DNA of 64,000 nt from positions 88,475 through 152,474 of the forward strand of contig JAUNEG010000001.1 in NCBI GenBank assembly GCA_030525685.1. The letters run 5' to 3'. The stretch comes from Atopobiaceae bacterium (GTDB lineage: Bacteria; Actinomycetota; Coriobacteriia; Coriobacteriales; Atopobiaceae). The notes under the pieces are model-generated. The model was not told the origin of the DNA and searched no databases. It was given only the letters and a program-made list of their open reading frames with translations. Position 1 is the first letter of the stretch; each line of letters starts with the position of its first letter. Made by a program: the position numbers and the translations under genes. Shown in pieces: positions 17,547 through 26,617 of this stretch.

Positions 17547-18545
17547 TTAGTCCCTCTTAATCCAGGAGAACATGGAGCGGATCTTCTCGCCGGTCTCCTC
17601 GATCGGGTGGGTGTTGATCTCCTCGCGCTTCTCGAGCAGCCACTTGTGAGCGTTGTTGCAGTCGTCGACGAACTCCTGGGCGAAGCTGCCGTCCTGGATG
17701 CGGCCGAGGATGCGCTTCATAGCGGCGCGGGACTCGGCGTTGATGACCTGCGGGCCGGCGTAGTACTCGCCGTATTCGGCGGTGTTGGAGATCGAGTAGT
17801 TCATGAAGTGGATGCCGGACTCGTACATGAGGTCGACGATCATCTTCATCTCGTGGTAGACCTCGAAGTAGGCCAGCTCCTCGGGATAGCCCGCCTCGGT
17901 CAGGGTCTCGAAGCCGGCCTTCACGAGCTCGACGAGACCGCCGCAGAGGACGGCCTGCTCGCCGAAGAGGTCCTCCTCGGTCTCCTCCTTGAAGGTGGCC
18001 TTGATGATGCCGGAGCGGGCGCCGCCGACGCCCCAGCAGTAGGAGAGGACGATGTCCCAGGCGTCGCCGGTGGCGTCCTGGTAGACGCAGGCGAGGTCGG
18101 GCACGCCGGAGCCCTCGGTGTACTGACGGCGCACGATGTGGCCCGGGCCCTTGGGGGCGCACATGATGACGTTGACGTCCTCGGGGGCCTTGATGTAGCC
18201 GTAGTGGATGTTGAAGCCGTGGGCGAAGGCGAGGGTGTCGCCGGCCTTGAGGTGCGGCGCGACGTGCTCCTCGTAGACCTTGGGCTGGGTCTCGTCGGGG
18301 ACGAGCATCATGATGACGTCGGCCTCCTCGGCGGCGTCGTCCATGCTCATGACCTTGAGGCCGGCCTCCTGGGCGGCCTGGGCGGACTTGGAGCCCTCGC
18401 GCAGACCCACGCGGACGTCGACGCCGGAGTCCAGGAGGTTCAGCGCGTGGGCGTGGCCCTGGGAGCCGTAGCCGATGATGGCGACCTTCTTGCCTTGGAT
18501 GACGCTCGGGTCCACGTCCTTCTCGTAATAGATGTCGACAGCCAT
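17547..18545 (-). CDS. ilvC: Ketol-acid reductoisomerase
   Basis: A 332-residue class I enzyme that isomerises and reduces acetolactate or acetohydroxybutyrate in valine/isoleucine synthesis. The Rossmann motif is [13 protein letters not shown], followed by REGSKS for NADPH, and the Mg site lies in [16 protein letters not shown] and [21 protein letters not shown] precedes ATG at 18545. The frame is open further upstream, but that part reads through the REP pair and is not coding. It is the last gene of the minus-strand ilv cluster, separated from ilvN by a REP doublet. Confidence 0.96.
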   Translation of the reverse strand: MAVDIYYEKDVDPSVIQGKKVAIIGYGSQGHAHALNLLDSGVDVRVGLREGSKSAQAAQEAGLKVMSMDDAAEEADVIMMLVPDETQPKVYEEHVAPHLKAGDTLAFAHGFNIHYGYIKAPEDVNVIMCAPKGPGHIVRRQYTEGSGVPDLACVYQDATGDAWDIVLSYCWGVGGARSGIIKATFKEETEEDLFGEQAVLCGGLVELVKAGFETLTEAGYPEELAYFEVYHEMKMIVDLMYESGIHFMNYSISNTAEYGEYYAGPQVINAESRAAMKRILGRIQDGSFAQEFVDDCNNAHKWLLEKREEINTHPIEETGEKIRSMFSWIKRD

Positions 18546-18570
18546 GTTCTTCTCCTTTGCTTGAGCCGTT

Positions 18571-18673
18571 GATGAGACAATGGGGACAGGTTCATTTGTC
18601 TCATCACGCACGTCCTCGTGACGGTACTTTCCTATGTGAGATGAGACAAATGAACCTGTCCCCATTGTCTCAT
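18571..18673. repeat. REP doublet (BIME-like) between ilvN and ilvC
   Basis: Two inverted copies of a REP: GATGAGACAATGGGGACAGG plus TTCATTTGTCTCATC at 18571-18605, and its reverse complement at 18640-18673, matching at 34 positions. Each copy is itself palindromic at its ends (TGAGACAA/TTGTCTCA). A 34-base spacer lies between them. The right copy supplies the ilvN stop codon. The same repeat flanks the RAYT gene at 23100, the likely source of mobility. Confidence 0.88.
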
Positions 18674-19149
18674 TGAGCGCCGCGCGACATGGCGATCTTG
18701 CCGGTGCGCGTGAGCTGCTTGATGCCGTAGCTGCGGAAGAGGTCCTCCATCGCGTCGAGCTTGCTCGCGGTGCCGGTGGCCTCGATCGTGAGCGTGTTCT
18801 TGCCCACGTCGACGACCTTGGCACGGAAGACGTTGGCGATCTCGATGACCTCGTGGCGGCGCTCCGGCGAGGACTGCACCTTGAAGAGCACGAGCTCGCG
18901 CTCGACGGCCTCCTCGTAGGTGAGGTCGGAGATCTTGTAGACCGAGACGAGCTTGTGCAGCTGTTTGGTGATCTGCTCGAAGCCGACCTCGTCGGCCTCG
19001 ACGATGATCGTCATGCGGGAGAGGGTCTCGTCCTCGGTGGGGGCGACGGTGAGCGACTCGATGTTGAAGCCGCGGCGGCTGATGAGGCCCGTGACGCGGG
19101 AGAGCACGCCCGGCTTGTTCTCAACGAGAATCGAGAGCAGGTAGTTCAT
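18670..19149 (-). CDS. ilvN: Acetolactate synthase small (regulatory) subunit
   Basis: A 159-residue subunit that binds valine and stimulates IlvB. The N-terminal ACT domain reads [20 protein letters not shown], then [11 protein letters not shown]; the C-terminal domain includes [11 protein letters not shown] 19149 shares its A with the TGA of ilvB (TGATG), so translation is coupled. Its stop codon, after SRGAQ, is TGA at 18672-18670 and is the first triplet of a REP element, which suggests that the original 3' end was altered when the REP arrived. Confidence 0.95.
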   Translation of the reverse strand: MNYLLSILVENKPGVLSRVTGLISRRGFNIESLTVAPTEDETLSRMTIIVEADEVGFEQITKQLHKLVSVYKISDLTYEEAVERELVLFKVQSSPERRHEVIEIANVFRAKVVDVGKNTLTIEATGTASKLDAMEDLFRSYGIKQLTRTGKIAMSRGAQ

Positions 19150-21029
19150 CACTCATCAACTCCTTCGTGCGACGGCTTCACGCGCGGGCGACCGCCCTCG
19201 CCGAAGCCCTTCTCGGTGACGCGCACGCCGCCGAGCGTGACGTCGAGGGCGCCGATGATGTCGTCGATCGGGGCGCCGGGGGCGACCATCGGGTAGACGG
19301 TCTGGGCGGCCGGGATCATGACGTCGAGCAGGTACGGCTCGTCGGAGGCGAGCATCTCGTCGAGCGCGGCGTCGATCTCCTCGGGCTTGGTGATGCGCCT
19401 CGAGCGCCAGCCGTAGGCGTCGGCGAGCTTCACGAAGTCGGGGTTGTCGGCGAGCTCGGTGAACGAGAAGCGGTCGTCGTAGAAGAGGTGCTGCCACTGG
19501 TGGACCATGCCGAGCGCGCGGTTGTCGACGATGAGGACCTTGACCGGCACGTTGTTGATCTTGGCGGTGGCCATCTCCTGGCTGTTCATCTGGAACGAGC
19601 CATCGCCGGCGATGCAGACGACCTGCTCGTCGGGGCAGCCGATCTTGGCGCCGATGGCGGCGGGGAAGCCGAAGCCCATCGTGCCGAGGCCGCCGGAGGA
19701 GATGAAGGTGCGCACGTGCTCGCGGTGGATGTTCTGAAGGGCCCACATCTGGTGCTGGCCGACCTCGGTGGTGACAATCGAGGCGTGCGGGTCGAGCTTT
19801 TCGGAGAGGTGCTCGAGCACGACCTCCGGGGCGATCTTGCCCTCGTAGTCCACGAAGTCCGAGGTGTAGAACGGCCAGCGCTCGCGCCAGCCGAAGACCT
19901 CGTCGCGCCAGGTCTCGCAGCTCGTGTGCGCGTCCATCTTCTCTAGGCGGTCGTTCAGGGCAGCGAGGATGACCTTGGCGTCGCCGACGATCGGCACGTC
20001 CGGGTTGATGATCTTGCCGATCTCGGCCGGGTCGATGTCGATGTGGATGATCTTGGCGTGCGGGGCGAACTCGTCGACCTTGCCGGTGACGCGGTCGGAG
20101 AAGCGTGCGCCCACGGCGATGATGAGGTCGGACTCGGTGACCGCCATGTTGGCGTACTTGGAGCCGTGCATGCCGACGGGGCCGAGGTTGAGCGGGTTGG
20201 AGCAGGGGATGGCGGCCTTGCCCATGAGGGTCGTGACCACGGGGATCTGCATGCGCTCGGCGAGCTCCACGAGCTCGGGGCAGGCGTGGGACGCCACGAT
20301 GCCGCCGCCGGCCATGATGAGCGGACGCTCCGCCTCGCATATGAGCTGGGCGGCCTGCTTGACCTGCTTCGCGTTGCCGCGATAGGTGGGTCGGTAGCTC
20401 GGGACGCTCACGCTGTCCGGGTAGTGGAAGACCATATCGGAGCCGGAGAGGTCGCTCGGGATGTCGATCAGGACGGGGCCCGGCCGGCCGGTCGAGGCGA
20501 TGTAGAAGGCCTCACGGAAGGTCCTGGTGAGGTCGTCGGTCGACTGCAGAAGGAAGCTGTGCTTGACGATGGGCATCGTGATGCCCACGATGTCGGACTC
20601 CTGGAAGGCGTCGGTGCCGATGACGCCGCGCGTGACCTGGCCCGTGATGACGACGAGGGGCACGGAGTCCATGTAGGCGGTGGCGATGCCGGTGACGGTG
20701 TTGGTGGCGCCGGGGCCGGAGGTGACGAGCACCACGCCCACCTTGCCCGTGGCGCGGGCGTAGCCGTCCGCCATGTGCGTGGCGCCCTGCTCATGGCGGG
20801 CGAGCACGTGGTGGATCTTCTTGGAGTCGTAGAGGGCGTCGTAGATCTTGATGGCCTGGCCTCCGGGGTAGCCGAAGATGGTGTCCACGCCCTCGGCCTC
20901 GAGGCTGGCGATGATGGCCTGAGCCCCGGTCATGGTCTTGCCCTCGTGCTCGGTGTGGCTGCCCGGGCCGAACGGGCGCCCCTCGATGGCGCGCTGTCGC
21001 CGGGCGATCTTCTCCTCGACGGTGATCAT
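19149..21029 (-). CDS. ilvB: Acetolactate synthase large (catalytic) subunit
   Basis: A ThDP- and FAD-dependent enzyme that condenses pyruvate with pyruvate or 2-oxobutyrate. Key parts are the catalytic glutamate in [15 protein letters not shown] region ([14 protein letters not shown]), FAD-binding segments, and the ThDP/Mg motif [23 protein letters not shown] (shortened here to [12 protein letters not shown]). ATG 21029 overlaps the ilvD stop by four bases and gives 626 residues. ATG 20933 would give 594, nearer the family average, but has a weaker ribosome binding site. Coupling with ilvD makes 21029 the better guess. It pairs with ilvN directly downstream. Confidence 0.93.
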   Translation of the reverse strand: MITVEEKIARRQRAIEGRPFGPGSHTEHEGKTMTGAQAIIASLEAEGVDTIFGYPGGQAIKIYDALYDSKKIHHVLARHEQGATHMADGYARATGKVGVVLVTSGPGATNTVTGIATAYMDSVPLVVITGQVTRGVIGTDAFQESDIVGITMPIVKHSFLLQSTDDLTRTFREAFYIASTGRPGPVLIDIPSDLSGSDMVFHYPDSVSVPSYRPTYRGNAKQVKQAAQLICEAERPLIMAGGGIVASHACPELVELAERMQIPVVTTLMGKAAIPCSNPLNLGPVGMHGSKYANMAVTESDLIIAVGARFSDRVTGKVDEFAPHAKIIHIDIDPAEIGKIINPDVPIVGDAKVILAALNDRLEKMDAHTSCETWRDEVFGWRERWPFYTSDFVDYEGKIAPEVVLEHLSEKLDPHASIVTTEVGQHQMWALQNIHREHVRTFISSGGLGTMGFGFPAAIGAKIGCPDEQVVCIAGDGSFQMNSQEMATAKINNVPVKVLIVDNRALGMVHQWQHLFYDDRFSFTELADNPDFVKLADAYGWRSRRITKPEEIDAALDEMLASDEPYLLDVMIPAAQTVYPMVAPGAPIDDIIGALDVTLGGVRVTEKGFGEGGRPRVKPSHEGVDE

Positions 21030-22690
21030 GAGAGATAGGCCCCCTTGTCTGCGCTCGTGACCAGCTTTGCGTAGCGGGAGAGGACTCCCGTGGTGTACTT
21101 GGGCGCGGGCGGCTGCCATGCGGCGCGGCGCTCGGCGAGGACCTCCTCGGGGACGCGCAGCTCGAGCGTGCCGGCCTGGATGTCGATGTCGATGACGTCG
21201 CCCTCCTCGACGAGCGCGATCGGGCCGCCCGCAGCGGCCTCGGGGGAGACGTGGCCGATGCACGGGCCCTTGGAGGCGCCGGAGAAGCGCCCGTCGGTGA
21301 TGAGGGCAACCGAGCTTGCGAGGCCCATGCCGCAGATGGCCGAGGTGGGGGTGAGCATCTCTCGCATGCCCGGACCGCCCGCCGGGCCCTCGTAGCGGAT
21401 GACCACCACGTCGCCCGGGTTTATCGCCCCGCCGAAGATGGCCTTGCAGGCCTCCTCCTCGGAGTCGAAGACGCGCGCGGGGCCGCTGTGCCGCCACATG
21501 CCCGGGTCGACGGCGCTCTTCTTGACGACGCCGCAGTCCGGCGCGAGGCTGCCGCGCATGACCTTGAGGCCTCCGTCGGGGGAGTAGGCATCGTCCACGC
21601 TGCGGACGACCTCGCCGTCCACGGGCGGGCAGGTCGCGACCCACTCGGCCATGGTGCCGTGGCAGGTGAAGGCGCTCATGTCGAGGTGTCCCGTGCGGCC
21701 GAGCTCGCCGAGGATGGCGGGCACGCCGCCCACGTCGTTGAGGTCCTGGATGTGGAGCGGGCCCGCCGGCGCGATGCGCACGATGTTGGGCGTCTCGGCG
21801 GAGGCGCGGTCCCAGTCATCCATCGTGACGGGGCAGCCGGCGGCCTGCGCGATGGCCGTGAGGTGGAGCATCGTGTTGGTGGAGCCGCCGAAGGCCATGT
21901 CGAGCACCATGCCGTTGTGGATGGCGGCAGGCGTGAGGATCTGGCGGGCGGTGACGTTCTTCTCGACGAGCTCCATGACCTTCATGCCGGTCCGCTTGGC
22001 GAGGCGGATGCGCTCGGAGTAGACGGCGGGCACGGTGCCGTTGCCGGGAAGGGCCATGCCCAGGGCCTCGGCGAGGCAGCAGATGGAGTTGGCGGTGAAC
22101 ATGCCGGAGCAGCTGCCGCAGGTGGGGCAGGCGGTCTTCTCGAGCCAGGAGCACTCCTCCTCGGTCATGGTGCCGGCGGTGACCTGGCCCACGGCGTCGA
22201 AGAGGGAGTTGAGGTCGGTCTGGCTGCCGTCGCGCCCGCGGCCGGCGAGCATGGGGCCGCCGGAGACGAGGATGGCGGGGATGTCGAGGCGTGCCGCGGC
22301 GATGAGCATGCCGGGGACGATCTTGTCGCAGGAGGGGATGAGGACCATCGCGTCGAACTGGTGGCCCTGGACGGCGCACTCCACGCTGTCGGCGATGACC
22401 TCGCGGGAGGTGAGGCTGTAGTGCATGCCCTCGTGGTTCATCGCGATGCCGTCGCACACGCCGATGGTGTTCACCTGCAGCGGGGTGCCGCCTGCCATGC
22501 GAATGCCGGCCTTCACGGCGTCGGCGATCTGCTGGAGGTGAAGATGCCCGGGGATGACCTCGTTCTGGGCGGAAACCACGGCCACGAGCGGCCGGTCGAG
22601 CTCCTCGTCGGTGAGGCCGTCGGCCGCCAGGAGGCTGCGATGCGGCGCGCGTGCCAGGCCCCGCTTGATCATGTCGCTTCTCAGTCCCAC
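21026..22690 (-). CDS. ilvD: Dihydroxy-acid dehydratase
   Basis: A 554-residue iron-sulphur enzyme that dehydrates dihydroxy acids to the 2-oxo acid precursors of valine and isoleucine. Cluster and metal motifs are [10 protein letters not shown] and [15 protein letters not shown]; the C-terminal signature is [22 protein letters not shown]. The start is GTG 22690 ([11 protein letters not shown]) with GCGAGGAAAC before it; ATG at MIKRG is possible. A 300-base leader separates it from the RAYT unit and may hold a tRNA-sensing leader. It overlaps ilvB by four bases. Confidence 0.95.
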   Translation of the reverse strand: MGLRSDMIKRGLARAPHRSLLAADGLTDEELDRPLVAVVSAQNEVIPGHLHLQQIADAVKAGIRMAGGTPLQVNTIGVCDGIAMNHEGMHYSLTSREVIADSVECAVQGHQFDAMVLIPSCDKIVPGMLIAAARLDIPAILVSGGPMLAGRGRDGSQTDLNSLFDAVGQVTAGTMTEEECSWLEKTACPTCGSCSGMFTANSICCLAEALGMALPGNGTVPAVYSERIRLAKRTGMKVMELVEKNVTARQILTPAAIHNGMVLDMAFGGSTNTMLHLTAIAQAAGCPVTMDDWDRASAETPNIVRIAPAGPLHIQDLNDVGGVPAILGELGRTGHLDMSAFTCHGTMAEWVATCPPVDGEVVRSVDDAYSPDGGLKVMRGSLAPDCGVVKKSAVDPGMWRHSGPARVFDSEEEACKAIFGGAINPGDVVVIRYEGPAGGPGMREMLTPTSAICGMGLASSVALITDGRFSGASKGPCIGHVSPEAAAGGPIALVEEGDVIDIDIQAGTLELRVPEEVLAERRAAWQPPAPKYTTGVLSRYAKLVTSADKGAYLS

Positions 22691-22754
22691 GTTTCCTCGC
22701 TTCCTCTTGTCGCGTGTGAGAAATGCGAGGCGGAACCTCGAAGCCGTCACGGTG

Positions 22755-22918
22755 GCCGCCGGCGCGCGGTACTTCTCGGCACGATTGCGGGGGTGGCCCG
22801 CTGCACGTGCGGAGGTTCTCGCGAGCTGCTCGAGGGATTCTTCGAGGCCGTCCGACGCGGGTTCTCACGCTGCCCGCTCGCTGTGGGACGGATGCGGCCC
22901 GTACTGGCCCTGTCATCG
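22755..22918 (-). promoter_or_regulatory. Candidate T-box-like leader upstream of ilvD
   Basis: Read on the minus strand, the leader has parts in T-box order: a base stem AGGG (with CCCT later), AGTA just after it, AGCGAGCGGGC...GTGAGA...CCCGC resembling the stem I distal loop, GAA beside AATCCC on the 3' side, and later GTACCGCG like the T-box end. AGTA and GAA are the two sides of the loop E motif. The specifier could be ATC (Ile) at 22838-22836. The TGG that should pair with tRNA CCA is not seen, so the match may be partial or degraded. Confidence 0.35.
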
Positions 22919-23003
22919 CATTTGCTCAGTGGGGACACTCTACGCGGTGCGTGTTTCCACCCCGTGACCGCCCGTGAACGGTATCTTTTCCACCCCTGAG
23001 CGG

Positions 23004-23034
23004 TGAGACAAAGGGGACAGGTTCATTTGTCTCA
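23004..23034. repeat. REP upstream of the RAYT gene
   Basis: TGAGACAAAGGGGACAGG then TTCATTTGTCTCA, the same repeat and orientation as the copy at 18571. It forms one end of the RAYT unit and lies 66 bases before its start codon. Confidence 0.88.
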
Positions 23035-23099
23035 TCGTTACGTGTTTATCGTCCCGGCGCAATGGGTACCTAGAACGCCACCTTTGGAGGAGGGGTGCG

Positions 23100-23846
23100 A
23101 TGCGGGTACCAAGGCAGGCTTCTCGTTCGGGCTACTACCACGTGGTGATCAAGGGGGACGGTGGGCAGGCGATATTCGAGGATGGCTTCGACAGGCGGAC
23201 GTTCCTTCGCCTCGCCGAGAGATACTTTGCCGAGGCCGGCGTCTCCGTCATCGCGTGGTGCCTCATGGAGAATCACGTGCATCTGGTGCTGAGAGACGAC
23301 GCCGAAGAGCTCAGCGTCGCGATGCATCGGCTGGGAACCGCGTACGCACGCCATTACAACGACAGGACGGGGCGCGTGGGCCACCTCTTCCGCGAGCGGT
23401 TCATGAGCTCGCCCATAGAGAGCGAGAGTTATCTCCTGGAGGCGGTCCGCTACGTCCACAACAACCCGGAGAAGGCCGGCGTCTGCAGGGCGGAGGAGTA
23501 TCCCTGGAGCAGCTACTCCAGCTATGCGACGCCGGGCTCCTCCAGTGAGCTGACCGTAGACACCTCGGCTGTTCTAGACCTGTTGGGTGGCGAGAAGAAC
23601 TTCGCGGAGTTTGTCGCGGAGCGGGGTAACTGCCTGTATCGACCGCCCTCGGGCAAGCGGCTCGATGACACGGAGGCTCGTGATGCCGCCGCACGCGTGC
23701 TTGGGGAGGTCTCTCCCGTTGAGGTAAAGAAGCTGTCCGTGGAGCGTCGTAACCAGCTTCTTCGAGAGCTGCGGGCGGCAGGTCTGTCAGTTCGTCAGGT
23801 GGAGCGGTTGACGGGAGTCGGAAGAAACATCGTTGCTCGGGCATGA
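23100..23846 (+). CDS. REP-associated tyrosine transposase (RAYT, Y1 family)
   Basis: A 248-residue HUH nuclease of the IS200-related TnpA_REP group. H59-V60-H61 in MENHVHLVL is the metal site; the conserved tyrosine segment is ARHYNDRTGRVGHLF; RYVHNNPEKAGVC and YPWSSYSSYA are typical RAYT marks. The C-terminal extra domain contains a helix-turn-helix-like end (LSVRQVERLTGVGRNIVARA). GGAGGAGGGG precedes ATG 23100. Inverted REPs sit on both sides (23004 and 23893). RAYTs cut single-stranded REPs and are thought to spread them as passive repeats. It is inserted on the opposite strand inside the ilv cluster. Confidence 0.92.
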   Translation: MRVPRQASRSGYYHVVIKGDGGQAIFEDGFDRRTFLRLAERYFAEAGVSVIAWCLMENHVHLVLRDDAEELSVAMHRLGTAYARHYNDRTGRVGHLFRERFMSSPIESESYLLEAVRYVHNNPEKAGVCRAEEYPWSSYSSYATPGSSSELTVDTSAVLDLLGGEKNFAEFVAERGNCLYRPPSGKRLDDTEARDAAARVLGEVSPVEVKKLSVERRNQLLRELRAAGLSVRQVERLTGVGRNIVARA

Positions 23847-23892
23847 ACGCGCATCAGATGCTCGGGCGCATCTGACGACATACTATCTCGAA

Positions 23893-23923
23893 TGAGACAA
23901 ATGAACCTGTCCCCGTTGTCTCA
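23893..23923. repeat. REP downstream of the RAYT gene, overlapping the ilvA stop
   Basis: TGAGACAAATGAACCTGTCC then CCGTTGTCTCA, the reverse complement of the REP at 23004 with one change. Its outer TGA serves as the stop codon of ilvA on the minus strand. Confidence 0.88.
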
Positions 23924-25141
23924 CAGCGAGGTCTGGACGAGGGTGGGGGTGAGGCCGGCGGCCTTGAGGGCCTCCACGATCTGGTGCTTGTGCTCGGTGC
24001 CAAACGCCTCGATCGTGACGCGCAGCTCGACGGCGGCGTTGCGGTTGGTCGAGACGAACTGGTTGTGCTCGAGCTTGATGACGTTGCCGTTCTGCTCCGC
24101 GATGGTGGAGGCCACGCGCACGAGCATGCCCGGGCGGTCGGGGAGCAGCACGCTCACGGTGAAGATGCGCTCGCGCATGATGAGGCCGTGCTGCACCACC
24201 GAGCTCATCGTGATGACGTCCATGTTGCCGCCGGAGAGGATCGAGACCACGCGCTTGTTCTCGGCCGGCAGGTGCTTGAGCGCGGCCACCGTGAGCAGGC
24301 CCGAGTTCTCCACGATCATCTTGTGGTTCTCGACCATGTCGAGAAACGCGACCACGAGCTCGTCGTCGGGCACGGTCATGACGTCGTCGAGGTTCTCCTG
24401 CAGGTACGGGAAGACCTCGTCGCCCACCTCCAGGACGGCGGTGCCGTCGGCGATGGTGTTGGCGCTCGGCAGCTTCACGGGGCGGCCCGCCTCGAGCGCC
24501 GCCGTGAGCGAGGGCGCGCCCTCGGGCTCCACGCCGATCACGCGGATCTTGGGGTTGTAGAGCTTGGCGAAGGTCGCCACGCCGCAGGCCAGACCGCCTC
24601 CGCCCACCGGCACGAGGATCGTGTCCACGAGCGGCAGCTCCTGGACGACCTCCATGGCGATCGTGCCCTGGCCGGTGGAGACGCACGGGTCGTTGAAGGG
24701 GTGGATGAAGGTGTAGCCCTCCTCCTCGGCGAGCCGCATCGCCTCCTCGCACGCCTCGTCGTAGACGTCGCCGTGCAGCACGACCTCGGCGCCGTAGTGC
24801 TTGGTGCGCTCGACCTTGATGAGCGGCGTGGTCTCGGGCATGACGACCACGGAGCGCGCGCCGGCGCGCGTGGCGGCGAGGGCCACGCCCTGGGCGTGGT
24901 TGCCGGCGCTCGCGGTGACGATGCCGCGGCCCAGCTCCTCCGGCGAGAGGGTCGATATCTTGTAGTAGGCGCCGCGCACCTTGTAGGCGCCCGTGCGCTG
25001 CATGTTCTCCGGCTTGAGCCACACGCGGTTGCCCGTGCTCGCCGAGAAGTGCGGGCTCTCCACGAGCTTGGTCTCGAGCGTGACCTCGCGGACCTTCTCA
25101 GACGCCTCCTCGAAGGCCTCGAGCGTGAGCATCTCTGCCAT
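23921..25141 (-). CDS. ilvA: Threonine ammonia-lyase with ACT domain
   Basis: A 406-residue PLP enzyme that deaminates threonine to 2-oxobutyrate, the first step to isoleucine. The PLP lysine is K54 in GAYKVRGA; the phosphate-binding loop is GGGGLACG; SAGNHAQG marks the active site. A C-terminal ACT-like domain (VSVLLPDRPGMLVRVASTIA) follows residue ~325. The length fits the short TdcB-like form with ACT rather than the 510-residue E. coli IlvA. AAGGAG precedes ATG 25141. The last codons run directly into a REP, which provides TGA. A divergent TATAG region is shared with the ABC gene at 25261. Confidence 0.93.
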   Translation of the reverse strand: MAEMLTLEAFEEASEKVREVTLETKLVESPHFSASTGNRVWLKPENMQRTGAYKVRGAYYKISTLSPEELGRGIVTASAGNHAQGVALAATRAGARSVVVMPETTPLIKVERTKHYGAEVVLHGDVYDEACEEAMRLAEEEGYTFIHPFNDPCVSTGQGTIAMEVVQELPLVDTILVPVGGGGLACGVATFAKLYNPKIRVIGVEPEGAPSLTAALEAGRPVKLPSANTIADGTAVLEVGDEVFPYLQENLDDVMTVPDDELVVAFLDMVENHKMIVENSGLLTVAALKHLPAENKRVVSILSGGNMDVITMSSVVQHGLIMRERIFTVSVLLPDRPGMLVRVASTIAEQNGNVIKLEHNQFVSTNRNAAVELRVTIEAFGTEHKHQIVEALKAAGLTPTLVQTSL

Positions 25142-25260
25142 GGTGGCTCCTTTGCTAGTTGGTGACGGCGCGCGGGGCGCCGGGCGAGTCGCCTGTGCGG
25201 TCTGCCTATAGTAGTCCTGTCGGCCCGAGGCCGTCCTGGCACGAAGCGAGGGGGCATCAA

Positions 25261-26091
25261 ATGGAAACCAACGAGACGGGCGCGGAGACCGGGAGGGGCC
25301 TCGCCGCGCCGCTGTTCCAGATTCATGACGCGAGCGTGGTGCGCGGCGGCAAGACCATCCTGCACGTGGGGGACTTCGCCCTCGCGGAGGGCGAGCACGT
25401 GGCCCTTCTCGGTCCCAACGGCGCCGGCAAGTCGACCTTCATCCAGCTGCTCACCCGCGAGGTGTTCCCCCTGTGGCGCGAGGAGCCGCCGGTTCGCTTC
25501 CGCGGCCAGGAGCGCCCGCAGCTCGCCGACATCAAGCGCACGCTCGGCATCGTGAGCTCCACGATGCACGACCAGGTGCGCGTGCACCTTCCCGTCATGG
25601 ACATCGTGGTGGGTGGGCTGTTCGGCACGCTGGGCGTCCCGCTGCGCGGCGACGTGAGCGAGAGGGACCGCGCGCTCGCCGCCGACGCCCTCGAGCGGCT
25701 CGGCATCGCCGAGCTCGCCGGCCGCGACGTCATGACGCTCTCCACCGGCCAGGTTCGCCGCGTCCTCGTGGCGCGCGAGCTGGTGCGCGACCCGCAGGTG
25801 CTGATCTTCGACGAGCCGTGCACGGGCCTCGACCCGGAGGGCATGTACCACGTCCGCAGGACCATGGGCACGCTCGCTGCCGAGGGGCGCTCCGTCGTGC
25901 TGGTGACCCACTACCCCGAGGACATCATCCCGCAGATCGACCGCGTCCTGCTCATCAAGGACGCCGAGGTCTTCGCCGACGGCGCCAAGGCGGACCTGCT
26001 CACGAGCGAGGTCATGAGCGAGCTCTTCGACGTGCCGCTCGTGGTGGGGGAGGCGTGCGGCTGGTACTCCCTGCGCGGCGCCTACGCGTGA
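25261..26091 (+). CDS. Orphan ABC transporter ATP-binding protein
   Basis: A 276-residue ATPase: Walker A LLGPNGAGKSTF, signature LSTGQVRRVLVAREL, Walker B VLIFDEPCTGLDPEG, switch His in VTHYPEDIIPQIDRVLLI. It resembles the molybdate/iron-chelate type (ModF/YlmA-like) ATPases that lack a fused permease. No permease or binding protein lies next to it, so its partner and substrate are unknown. The start ATG 25261 has GAGGGGGC before it and gives a sensible N-terminus; the open frame further upstream covers the divergent promoter region. It is convergent with tRNA-Ala. Confidence 0.85.
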   Translation: METNETGAETGRGLAAPLFQIHDASVVRGGKTILHVGDFALAEGEHVALLGPNGAGKSTFIQLLTREVFPLWREEPPVRFRGQERPQLADIKRTLGIVSSTMHDQVRVHLPVMDIVVGGLFGTLGVPLRGDVSERDRALAADALERLGIAELAGRDVMTLSTGQVRRVLVARELVRDPQVLIFDEPCTGLDPEGMYHVRRTMGTLAAEGRSVVLVTHYPEDIIPQIDRVLLIKDAEVFADGAKADLLTSEVMSELFDVPLVVGEACGWYSLRGAYA

Positions 26092-26111
26092 GGCCGGTCG
26101 GGTCAGTCCGC

Positions 26112-26150
26112 AAACGAGAAGGGCGGGCGCCCGAGAAGGACACCCGCCCG
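26112..26150 (-). terminator. Terminator after tRNA-Ala
   Basis: On the minus strand, GGGCGGG (26149-26143) pairs with CCCGCCC (26127-26121), followed by TTCTCGTTT. It lies just after the tRNA and may also stop the ABC gene transcript coming the other way. Confidence 0.65.
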
Positions 26151-26159
26151 TAAGATACC

Positions 26160-26235
26160 TGGTGGAGACGAGGGGATTCGAACCCCCGGCCTCTGCCTTG
26201 CGAAGGCAGCGCTCTCCCAGCTGAGCTACGTCCCC
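26160..26235 (-). tRNA. tRNA-Ala(CGC)
   Basis: A 76-base cloverleaf. Acceptor GGGGACG/CGTCTCC, D arm AGCTCAGCTGGGAGAGC, anticodon stem-loop CTGCC-TTCGCAA-GGCAG with anticodon CGC, T arm with GGTTCGAATCC, encoded CCA. It reads GCG. Confidence 0.95.
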
Positions 26236-26254
26236 AGGCGCATCGCGCGTTGGC

Positions 26255-26284
26255 TATTTTGGCAATCCGGCGCCCGGTTGTCAA
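26255..26284 (-). promoter_or_regulatory. Promoter of tRNA-Ala
   Basis: On the minus strand, a perfect TTGACA (26284-26279), 17 bases, then CAAAAT, placed 20 bases before the tRNA 5' end. Confidence 0.65.
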
Positions 26285-26571
26285 CGCCGACACAAAAAGT
26301 CGCCCCCTGCGGTGCGTCAATGAACCCACCTCTCATAAGGTGGGTGTCCCCATCGCGCGTTCCGGCTTTCCCAGCAACGGGGAATCTCCGTACTGAACAC
26401 GAGATATCGGACTCCCAAGTAACGCTTGTCGGTTCACCCAGTTTGCCCGCAGGGGGACGACAGCCCCACTATAGGTCACCCGTCGGGAGATGCCAGTCTT
26501 GACTTGCGCGTTCCTCTCGGCAAAAGTGAATGTGTGCGTGCGTTCTGGTCGGCGCTTCCGCTATCATGGCC
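26285..26571. other. Gap between tRNA-Ala promoter and the WecA-like gene
   Basis: No gene is seen in this stretch. It has a hairpin, CCCACCT/AGGTGGG (26325-26344), and a TTGACT box at about 26494 without a good -10. GC is lower than in the genes around it. It may be the remains of a gene or an unrecognised RNA. Confidence 0.3.
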
Positions 26572-26581
26572 GGGATACGGG

Positions 26582-26617
26582 AGTCAGGTCCGGAAGGGGG
26601 TACGGTGGTTCCTGACT
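26582..26617 (+). promoter_or_regulatory. Hairpin over the start of the WecA-like gene
   Basis: AGTCAGG (26582-26588) and CCTGACT (26611-26617) pair perfectly and enclose both the GGAAGGGGG ribosome binding site and the GTG start (26605). A TATCAT -10-like box at about 26571 would start the RNA near the hairpin. Folding would hide the start from ribosomes. Confidence 0.4.

Noticed and set aside
25159..25260. Longer start for the orphan ABC ATPase
   Set aside because: The extension overlaps the divergent ilvA promoter region and is not ABC-like; ATG 25261 has a good ribosome binding site.
26583..26606. GTCAGGTCCGGAAGG, identical to the conserved tip of SRP RNA
   Set aside because: The flanking bases do not continue the SRP helix (AGCAG loop missing), and the segment folds instead as part of the hairpin over the WecA-like start.
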